Shown: piece after piece, positions 1 through 5,483 of the stretch | Layout: each line of letters opens with the position of its first letter | How positions within the stretch are numbered: position 1 is the first letter of the stretch | Assembly: GCA_023265785.1 (NCBI GenBank) | Contig: JAHFSL010000140.1 | Span: forward strand, 1-6,737 | Source of the DNA: Candidatus Coatesiibacteriota bacterium | GTDB taxonomy: Bacteria; Oederibacteriota; CAKKQC01 | DNA: 6,737 nucleotides | Reading direction: 5' to 3' | The notes under the pieces: generated by a model | Database searches by the model: none | What the model saw: only the letters and a program-made list of their open reading frames with translations | Told to the model about the DNA's origin: nothing | Made by a program: the position numbers and the translations under genes

Positions 1-8
1 ATACACCC

Positions 9-1211
9 ATGTTCAACACCGTTGATGAGGCCCTCGCCGACATCGCCGCCGGGCGCCAGGTGGTGGTGGTGGACGACGAGGACCGGGAGAACGAGGGCGA
101 TCTCGTCATGGCCGCCGAAAAGGCGACGCCCGAGGCGGTGAATTTCATGATGCGGGAGGGTCGTGGCCTGATCTGCGTGGCCGTGACGCAAGGCCGCGCC
201 GACTCGATGAAGCTGGAGGCGCAGGCGCAGTCCAATACCTCCCGTCACGGCACCGCGTTCCTGGTCTCCGTGGACGCGGCCACGACCTCGACAGGCGTCT
301 CGGCGCATGACCGGACGCTGACCATCCGCACGCTGGCCGACCCCCGGGCGCGCCCGGATGATCTCCTGCGGCCGGGGCATGTCTTCCCGATTGACGCCGC
401 GGACGGCGGCGTCCTCCGGCGCGCGGGCCACACCGAGGCGACCGTGGACCTGGCCCGCATGGCGGGCCTTGAGCCGGTCGGGGTCCTGTGCGAGATTGTC
501 GCCGAGGATGGGACCATGGCGCGCCTGCCGCGCTTGATGGAATTCGCCGCGGGCCATGGGCTCAAGATCATCTCCATCGCGGACCTGATCCGGTACCGGC
601 GACGCCGTGAGCGGCTCGTGGAGCGGGTGACGGAGATCGAATTCCCCACCCGATTCGGCGAATTCAAATTGCATCTCTATCGCAACCTGCTCGACGGCAC
701 GCATCATGTCGCCCTGGTCAAGGGCGTCATGGATCCGGAGGTGCCGGCATTGGTCCGGATGCACTCAGAGTGCCTGACCGGCGATCTGTTCCATTCCCTG
801 CGGTGTGAATGCGGGGAACAGCTTGAAGGCGCCCTGGGGCAGATCGAGGCGGCGGGGCGTGGCGTGGTGTGTTACATGCGCCGGCACGAGGGGCGGGGCA
901 TCGGGCTGGCCAACAAGCTCCGGGCGTACGCCCTGCAGGAAAAGGGCCTGGACACGGTGGAGGCCAACCGGGCGCTGGGGTTTCCCGCGGATATCAGGGA
1001 CTACGGTGACGGGGCGCAGATGTTGCGCGACCTGGGGGTCCGCCGCCTCCGTCTGCTGACCAACAACCCCAAGAAGGTCATCGGGCTCGAGGGGTACGGG
1101 CTGGAAATCGTCGAGCGGATCCCCATCGAGGTGGCCGCCAATCCCCGCAACGAGCGGTACCTCCAAACCAAGCGGGACAAGCTGGGGCATCTCTTCAGGT
1201 CCCTGCCCTGA
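9..1211 (+). CDS. ribBA: RibBA: bifunctional 3,4-dihydroxy-2-butanone 4-phosphate synthase / GTP cyclohydrolase II
   Basis: This cytosolic enzyme catalyses both entry reactions of riboflavin synthesis: ribulose 5-phosphate to dihydroxybutanone phosphate plus formate (RibB domain, about residues 1-200), and GTP to the diaminopyrimidinone phosphate (RibA domain, about 205-400). In the RibB half I see the acidic loop DDEDRENEGD (22-31), TGVSAHDRT (95-103), RPGHVFP (121-127), GHTEATVDL (140-148) and CEI (161-163). The RibA half has the zinc site SECLTGDLFHSLRCECGEQL (253-272; Cys255, Cys266, Cys268), RRHEGRGIGL (291-300), RDYGDGAQML (330-339) and LLTNNPKK (349-356). At 400 residues it has the usual length for the fusion. 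The ATG start fits because the family N-terminus begins about 20 residues before the acidic loop. Only 8 bases precede it, so its ribosome binding site and promoter cannot be judged. The stop lies 2 bases before ribH. One small oddity is Asp334, where YGxGAQ usually has a hydrophobic residue or Thr. Confidence 0.97.
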   Translation: MFNTVDEALADIAAGRQVVVVDDEDRENEGDLVMAAEKATPEAVNFMMREGRGLICVAVTQGRADSMKLEAQAQSNTSRHGTAFLVSVDAATTSTGVSAHDRTLTIRTLADPRARPDDLLRPGHVFPIDAADGGVLRRAGHTEATVDLARMAGLEPVGVLCEIVAEDGTMARLPRLMEFAAGHGLKIISIADLIRYRRRRERLVERVTEIEFPTRFGEFKLHLYRNLLDGTHHVALVKGVMDPEVPALVRMHSECLTGDLFHSLRCECGEQLEGALGQIEAAGRGVVCYMRRHEGRGIGLANKLRAYALQEKGLDTVEANRALGFPADIRDYGDGAQMLRDLGVRRLRLLTNNPKKVIGLEGYGLEIVERIPIEVAANPRNERYLQTKRDKLGHLFRSLP

Positions 1212-1213
1212 CC

Positions 1214-1669
1214 GTGGCGCGCACCTCCCGGCGCTACCTCGTGGTGGTGGCCCGGTTTAACCGCTGGATTACCGTCCGCCTGCTGGCGGGCGCCCGGGCT
1301 GAATTTCGCCGCCGCGGCATCGCGCCCCGGCAGGTGGAGGTGGTGTGGGTTCCGGGGTCCTTTGAACTGCCGGCGGCGGCGCGCGCGGGGGCGGTTTCTG
1401 GCCGGTTCGCCGCCATCGCCTGCCTCGGCGCCATCCTCAAGGGGGAGACGTCCCATGACGTTCACATCGCCTCCGCCTGCGCCGCGGGCATCGGGCGGGT
1501 GGCGACGGATACCGGGATCCCCGTGACCTTTGGGGTGATCACGGCGGACACTGAAGCCCAGGCCGAGGCCCGCGCCCGTACGGGTCGCGGGAGGAACCTG
1601 GGGCGGGCCGCGGCGGCCGCCGCCGTCGGGATGGCCGCGGTGTGCGCGCGGCTCCGGAGCGCCGCATAG
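1214..1669 (+). CDS. ribH: 6,7-dimethyl-8-ribityllumazine synthase (RibH), divergent
   Basis: Lumazine synthase condenses the RibB product with the ribitylamino-pyrimidinedione to give the riboflavin precursor, usually as a large cytosolic pentameric or icosahedral assembly. Family hallmarks seen are VVVARFN (10-16), VPGSFELP, the phosphate-loop-like segment GAILKGETSH including the His equivalent to B. subtilis His88, and GIPVTFGVIT. At 151 residues it is normal, with an N-terminus about 7 residues shorter than B. subtilis RibH. The GTG start is 2 bases after the ribBA stop, with only a weak AGG (1197-1199) upstream, so translational coupling is likely. Departures from the family are marked: the aromatic and acidic residues after the His (usually H-F/Y-D-Y-V) are D-V-H-I, and the conserved NKG near the C-terminus reads NLG followed by an alanine run, losing the usual Lys and the Glu/Asp three residues on. 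Family identity is secure from sequence and position; full activity is not. Confidence 0.93.
   Translation: MARTSRRYLVVVARFNRWITVRLLAGARAEFRRRGIAPRQVEVVWVPGSFELPAAARAGAVSGRFAAIACLGAILKGETSHDVHIASACAAGIGRVATDTGIPVTFGVITADTEAQAEARARTGRGRNLGRAAAAAAVGMAAVCARLRSAA
1656..1659 (+). promoter_or_regulatory. Ribosome binding site of nusB
   Basis: GGAG lies 10 bases before the GTG at 1670 and inside the last codons of ribH. It favours the GTG at 1670 over the second in-frame GTG at 1676, which would be 16 bases away. Confidence 0.5.
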
Positions 1670-2110
1670 GTGGGCGTGCCGGATCAGGGGGGGGCCGGTG
1701 GCCGGCGCAAGGGCCGCGAGTTGGCCATGAAGCTGGTCTACCAGGTCGGGGTCAGCCCCCGGCCGCTGGCCGAGGCCTGCGCGGGGTTCGAGGAATTCGC
1801 GGCCGCAGCGCCCGCGGCCCGGGATTTTGCCCTCGAGCTCGCCCGCGGGGTCGAGGCGCGCCGCTCCGAGGTGGACGCGGCCTTGCTGGCGGCCCTCAAG
1901 GATTGGACGCTGGAGCGGCTGTCCGCCATTGACGGCGCCCTCCTGCGGGTGGCGACGTTTGAACTGCTCTTCCGCGAGGATATTCCCGCCCGGGCCACCC
2001 TGGACGAGGCCATCGAACTGTCGCGCGAGTACTCGGCCGGAGAATCCGCCGGGTTCCTGAACGGGGTGCTCGACGCGGTGGCCCGCACCGGCGCCCCCCA
2101 CAAACTCTAG
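1670..2110 (+). CDS. nusB: Transcription antitermination factor NusB
   Basis: NusB is a small all-helical RNA-binding protein that pairs with NusE (ribosomal protein S10) on boxA RNA to support antitermination, chiefly of rRNA operons. Family signs in order are the basic N-terminus RRKGRELAMKLVYQ (12-25), the helix around DWTLERLSAIDGALLRVA (78-95), FELLFREDIPARATLDEAIE (97-116) and SAGFLNGVLDAV (126-137). The length, 146 residues, is typical. The GTG start abuts the ribH stop (TAG then GTG, no spacer). A later start at the ATG of residue 20 is unlikely because it would remove the conserved basic RNA-binding segment. About ten Gly-rich residues precede that segment and may be a non-conserved tail. 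Its last codon overlaps the stop of the converging gene. Placement after ribBA and ribH is common in bacteria. Confidence 0.95.
   Translation: MGVPDQGGAGGRRKGRELAMKLVYQVGVSPRPLAEACAGFEEFAAAAPAARDFALELARGVEARRSEVDAALLAALKDWTLERLSAIDGALLRVATFELLFREDIPARATLDEAIELSREYSAGESAGFLNGVLDAVARTGAPHKL
2107..2110. other. Shared stop palindrome CTAG of two convergent genes
   Basis: The plus-strand nusB stop TAG (2108-2110) and the minus-strand stop TAG of the FAH-family gene (2109-2107) are both read from the same self-complementary CTAG. The convergent genes therefore have no intergenic region. I see no hairpin followed by a T-run on either side, so transcripts from the two sides probably overlap at their 3' ends. 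Confidence 0.9.
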
Positions 2111-3030
2111 CGCCCGCCGGCTCCCTCGACTGGGTTTTCGAGGACTCCGATCCGCTCCACTTCGAGCCGGAGGTGGTCACCGGCCTGGAGGAACACCTGG
2201 GGGTTCTGAAACATGCCAACGCCATGGGGCGTTCCCGTCGCGACAAGATCGCCGGGCAGGAGGGTAATCCCCTCGGAAATGAACGACAGGAGCGTGGCGA
2301 CGGGGAAGATCATCTCCCGGGTGGAGGACTCCTGCCAGGTCCGCCCGGAGCATGCGCTGGTGAGGCGCAGGGCCTGGGGATCCGGAATCTCATCGCGGGT
2401 CACCACGGCGGGCCCCAGCGGGCAAAAGGTGTCCAGGGACTTGCCCCGGACCCACTGCTTGTCCCCGAACTGCAGGTCCCGGGCGGACACATCGTTGATG
2501 ATGGTGTAGCCGAACACATGGTCGAGCGCCCGCGCGGCCGGGACGCCGGACATCCGGGTTCCGATGATGACACCCAACTCGACCTCCAGGTCAGCCTGCG
2601 CGGTGAGGCCAGGCGCCCAGCGGATGGCCTCTCCGGGACCGATGATGGCAGTCGGCGCCTTGGAGAACAGGATGGGGACCCTGGGCACCTCGGCCTTCTG
2701 CTCCCGGATATGGTCGAGGTAGTTCTGGCCGACGCACAGGATCTTGGAGGGCGCGACCACGGGTGCCAGGATCCGCACCGCCGAGATCGGATGCACCCCG
2801 GGGTCGCCCGCCCGGGCCGCCGCGACGATGCGCCGGGCGTTGTGCAGGCCGACCGGGCCGGATCGCACCAGCCCGTTCAGGTCGGGGTCGAACATGGCTT
2901 CCAGGGCCGGGTCCTGCCCGCTGTCGCCACCGATCCGGCCCCGGGCCGCGGCCAGCAGGTCCACCGCGAGGTTGCCCGCCTCCGCGCCGAGTCGCGGGAT
3001 CCCTCCCGCCTCGAACCGGATGAACCGCAC
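2107..3030 (-). CDS. Fumarylacetoacetate hydrolase (FAH) family protein
   Basis: Members of this metal-dependent fold hydrolyse, decarboxylate or isomerise beta-keto acids, for example oxaloacetate or acylpyruvates, or homoprotocatechuate-pathway intermediates. A variable N-terminal domain (1-90) precedes the catalytic core (about 95-300). Core motifs are KILCVGQNYLDHIRE (96-110, with the His107/Glu110 pair), LFSK (121-124), the metal ligands DLEVELG (Glu149, Glu151), YTIINDVSARDLQ (Asp180), QWVRGKSLDTFCPLGP (192-207), EMIFPV and PGDLVATGTPHGVG (259-272). The usual NGE before the MIF segment is replaced by SGR. The length of 307 is somewhat above the minimal FAHD1-type core because of the N-terminal domain. 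The start is GTG, 12 bases after the HD-GYP stop, with AGGA overlapping that stop. It is the last gene of the minus-strand block. No catabolic partner genes are adjacent, so the substrate is unknown; acylpyruvase, oxaloacetate decarboxylase or 2-hydroxyhepta-2,4-diene-1,7-dioate isomerase are all possible. Confidence 0.92.
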   Translation of the reverse strand: MRFIRFEAGGIPRLGAEAGNLAVDLLAAARGRIGGDSGQDPALEAMFDPDLNGLVRSGPVGLHNARRIVAAARAGDPGVHPISAVRILAPVVAPSKILCVGQNYLDHIREQKAEVPRVPILFSKAPTAIIGPGEAIRWAPGLTAQADLEVELGVIIGTRMSGVPAARALDHVFGYTIINDVSARDLQFGDKQWVRGKSLDTFCPLGPAVVTRDEIPDPQALRLTSACSGRTWQESSTREMIFPVATLLSFISEGITLLPGDLVATGTPHGVGMFQNPQVFLQAGDHLRLEVERIGVLENPVEGAGGR

Positions 3031-3040
3031 GGGCGGCGGG

Positions 3041-3044
3041 TCCT
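3041..3044 (-). promoter_or_regulatory. Ribosome binding site of the FAH-family gene
   Basis: Read on the minus strand, AGGA begins inside the TAG stop of the HD-GYP gene and lies 10 bases before the GTG start at 3030. This links translation of the two genes and supports the GTG start. Confidence 0.5.
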
Positions 3045-4407
3045 AGCGCGCGAACATGCCGGGCTGGGGCCGGCCGTCGGTATGGAGAAGCTTGCCCTCC
3101 TCCCAGAGGCGGACGAAGATGTCGACCAGTCGCGGGTCGAACTGGGCGCCACCGTTCCGGCGCATCTCCTGCGTGGCGATCTCGGGGCGCATGGCACGCC
3201 GGTAGGGGCGGTCGGAGGTCATGGCGTCAAAGGAGTCGGCAATGGTGAAGATCCTGGCGAGGATCGGGATCTCCTCCCCCTTGAGCCCGTTGGGATATCC
3301 GCGGCCGTCGAAGCGTTCCTGGTGGTGGAGCACGACGGGCAGGGCGTTCTGGAGGAAGTCCAGGTTGCGCAGGACGTTGTACCCGATGGTCGGGTGCTGG
3401 CGCATGACGGCCCACTCCTCCTCCGTCAGCGGCCCGGTCTTCTTGAGGATCGCGTCGGCGATCCCGACCTTGCCGATGTCATGGAGGAGGGCGCCATATT
3501 CGAGGTCGGTCAACTCCTGCGCCGTGAGCCCCGCGGCCCGCCCCAATTCCAGGGCGTACCGCACCCCGCGGAGGGAATGGGATTCCGTGGTCCGGTCCTT
3601 GGTTTCCAGCAGGGCGGCCATGGCGCTCAGGGTGGACACATAGGACTGCTTGAGCCGGTGCAGAACCACATTGAAGGCGTCCGCGATCGTGCTCGCCTCG
3701 TCGCTCGTCCGGATTTCCAGGCCACCGTGCACCTCGCCGCGCTCGATGGCGCGGGCATAGGAAGCCACCGAGCGGAGGGACCGGGTCAGCTGGGCGATCA
3801 GGACGCTGGTCACCAGGGTGGCGAGAACCAGGGCCAGGACGATCCAGGAGACGTCCTGGCGGATCTGGGCGAGGAGGAACGCGGGGAAGGTGGGAGCGCC
3901 GACCGCGAGGCGGATGATGGCCAGGGCGCGCTTCGAGGTGGCCGTGGTTTCCAGGCGCTGCGCGCGGACGATCGCGAGGCCGCCGGGGACGGGCACGCGT
4001 TGGACAATGACGGCGTCCGCCTTGAGGATCCTCTCCGCATCGGCTTCGGGCAGGGCCGGCAGGTCGTGGCCGTGCCGGTACAGAATGCGGCCGCCGGGAG
4101 AGACCAACGACCAGTGGGTGAGGGAGGGCACGAACCGTTTGAGCAGGTCCCGGGCGTCATTCAGGGCGGCGGTCCGCTCGGTACCCGAGGCGGCGAGGGC
4201 GCGGCGCAAGTCGCGCTCGAGGAGAACCGGTGCGACGGCCCCCCCGACAACCTCAAGCCGGTCATCATCATTGGCCAGCACCTGGGCGTAGTGGCGATAG
4301 GTGGCCAGGGTGCCCGCGAACGTGACGCACAGCGTGACGACGAGGCCGGTGACGCCGATCAGCCGCGGCGTCATGCCCCGGATGACGTTGGCCGGCGCCA
4401 TCATCAT
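3043..4407 (-). CDS. Membrane HD-GYP cyclic-di-GMP phosphodiesterase with extracytoplasmic sensor and HAMP
   Basis: This is a probable inner-membrane receptor that hydrolyses the second messenger cyclic di-GMP. Its 454 residues read as a transmembrane segment (about 15-36), an extracytoplasmic region (37-185) with a PAS/Cache-like stretch near 98-112 (HWSLVSPGGRILYRH), a second transmembrane segment (about 187-206), a HAMP linker (207-258) and an HD-GYP domain (259-440). Catalytic motifs are intact: SHSLR (His277), LLHDIGKVGI (His309, Asp310, Lys313), MRQHPTIG (His338), HHQERFDGRGYP (361-372, the GYP signature) and IADSFDAMTSDRPYR (389-403). The first metal-site motif has Ser in place of the usual Gly before His277. 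The start is the first of three ATGs in a row, giving an ATGA overlap with the isomerase stop. No clear ribosome binding site is visible, so reinitiation is likely; the ATG at 4374 is an alternative. The signal it senses cannot be read from the sequence. Confidence 0.94.
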   Translation of the reverse strand: MMMAPANVIRGMTPRLIGVTGLVVTLCVTFAGTLATYRHYAQVLANDDDRLEVVGGAVAPVLLERDLRRALAASGTERTAALNDARDLLKRFVPSLTHWSLVSPGGRILYRHGHDLPALPEADAERILKADAVIVQRVPVPGGLAIVRAQRLETTATSKRALAIIRLAVGAPTFPAFLLAQIRQDVSWIVLALVLATLVTSVLIAQLTRSLRSVASYARAIERGEVHGGLEIRTSDEASTIADAFNVVLHRLKQSYVSTLSAMAALLETKDRTTESHSLRGVRYALELGRAAGLTAQELTDLEYGALLHDIGKVGIADAILKKTGPLTEEEWAVMRQHPTIGYNVLRNLDFLQNALPVVLHHQERFDGRGYPNGLKGEEIPILARIFTIADSFDAMTSDRPYRRAMRPEIATQEMRRNGGAQFDPRLVDIFVRLWEEGKLLHTDGRPQPGMFAR

Positions 4408-5483
4408 CGGACGGGTGAGCCGGCGAGCGCGGCCTTGAGCCGCATGATGGAGGGGATGGGGTGGGGATCGGTCCCGCGCGCCAGGGCGGCGTAATAGGCG
4501 GCATGATCCCCGAGTGCGACGAGGGAATAGAGCCGCGCCAGGAAGGAGGCGCCATGGGCGCGCAGGCGGATCAGGGCCCCCGTACGGGGCCGGATCAGCC
4601 GGACGGTGATGTCCCACCGCAGCCGGATGCGCGCATGGTCACGCGGATCCTCAAAGGTCACCACGGCGCGTCGCCCCGCCGGCACGGCAGACAAGCCTTC
4701 CCACCCCACGACCTCATTATGGTCCAGCTCGGGGAGGGAGGCAACGGAGGCGAGCATTTTCGCGTTTTCGCCGAGCTGGCACCGGAATCGCACGGCCGCC
4801 GCGTCCGTGCGATCCTGGCTGCCGTACAGCGCGGGCGAACGGAATGCCACGGCCAGCGCGAGCCGTTTGGCGGGGTTCCGGCCGGCGGGGATGCCGGGAG
4901 CATACCGGCGGGCATTGGCTTCGCAGGCGGTCACCGTCTCCCGCAGGGCGGCCAGCGGCGACGGCGCGGCGCCCACCCGCCAGAGCAGGACGGGCAGGGG
5001 GCCACCCAAGTAGCCGAGTGCCATTCGGGGCGGCAGGCCCGAGGGGACGCCCAGCCAGGGCATCCCCTCACGCCGTGCGGCACGGGCCAGGGCACCGCCC
5101 GAACCGATGGCGATGCGCGGCATGCCACGCCGGGCGGCCTCGCGCCAGATGGCGAGCGTCTCCTCCGTGTCGCCCGAATAGCTGGACGCGATCAGGAGGT
5201 CGTGGCGACCGAGGTCGCGGGGAAGGCGGTAGTCCCGGATGACGCGGACCGGGGCCCCCCCGGCGTCGAGTGACCACGCCCGGGCCAGGTCGGCACCCGC
5301 GGCCGAGCCGCCCAGCCCTGCGATGGCCACGCCGACCGGGGGCCGGGCGCGCCGCAAGGGAAGGGCCCGGGCGAGGCGGATGCCGCTGGCCAGGTGCATC
5401 GGGAATTCCCGCAGGAGGCGGGCGAGGCCCGACCCATCCAGCCGGGCCCGGCGGCGCGGATCGTCGAGCCCGAAGCGGGTCAG
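4404..5483 (-). CDS. Bifunctional phosphoglucose/phosphomannose isomerase (SIS domain)
   Basis: This cytosolic enzyme of the archaeal/bacterial bifunctional family interconverts glucose 6-phosphate, fructose 6-phosphate and mannose 6-phosphate. It can thus serve glycolysis and supply precursors for mannose-containing glycans. Two SIS folds are visible: GLGGSAAGADL (56-66) and SSYSGDTEETL (100-110) in the first, then PSGLPPRMALGY (147-158) between them. In the second, GENAK (238-242) and PELDHNEVVGWEG (251-263) place Glu239 and His255 sixteen residues apart, matching the catalytic Glu203/His219 spacing I recall for the Pyrobaculum enzyme. A late Lys350 may be the catalytic lysine. Length is 359 residues if it starts at the CTG at 5483. 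No in-frame ATG, GTG or TTG occurs near there, while GGGAGGG precedes it and its CTGA overlaps the aminotransferase stop. The ATG at 5399 would delete a conserved N-terminal helix. The family often has NENAK where this has GENAK. Confidence 0.9.
   Translation of the reverse strand: MTRFGLDDPRRRARLDGSGLARLLREFPMHLASGIRLARALPLRRARPPVGVAIAGLGGSAAGADLARAWSLDAGGAPVRVIRDYRLPRDLGRHDLLIASSYSGDTEETLAIWREAARRGMPRIAIGSGGALARAARREGMPWLGVPSGLPPRMALGYLGGPLPVLLWRVGAAPSPLAALRETVTACEANARRYAPGIPAGRNPAKRLALAVAFRSPALYGSQDRTDAAAVRFRCQLGENAKMLASVASLPELDHNEVVGWEGLSAVPAGRRAVVTFEDPRDHARIRLRWDITVRLIRPRTGALIRLRAHGASFLARLYSLVALGDHAAYYAALARGTDPHPIPSIMRLKAALAGSPVR

Noticed and set aside
1001..2101. A 366-codon open frame on the minus strand opposite the end of ribBA, ribH and nusB
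   Set aside because: It spans three confirmed genes on the other strand, and its composition is low-complexity with no recognisable motif.
2124..2143. Possible hairpin (CCTCGA / TCGAGG with an 8-base loop) just after the nusB stop
   Set aside because: The stem is only 6 bp, has no T-run on either strand, and lies inside the FAH-family coding end. It is not a convincing terminator.
2173..4494. A 773-codon open frame on the plus strand opposite the FAH-family and HD-GYP genes
   Set aside because: It runs antisense across two clearly recognisable genes, including their junction. Its translation is rich in Gly, Asp, Glu, Arg and Pro without any family motif. Long antisense frames are expected in very GC-rich coding DNA.
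4408..4617. N-terminal extension of the HD-GYP protein by 70 residues
   Set aside because: The added residues are Pro/Arg-rich and encoded in another frame of the isomerase gene. The ATG at 4407 directly precedes the first membrane segment and fits the ATGA overlap.
4461..5273. A 270-codon open frame on the plus strand opposite the isomerase
   Set aside because: It mirrors a well-conserved SIS-domain gene, and the product is Gly/Arg/Gln-rich with no domain.
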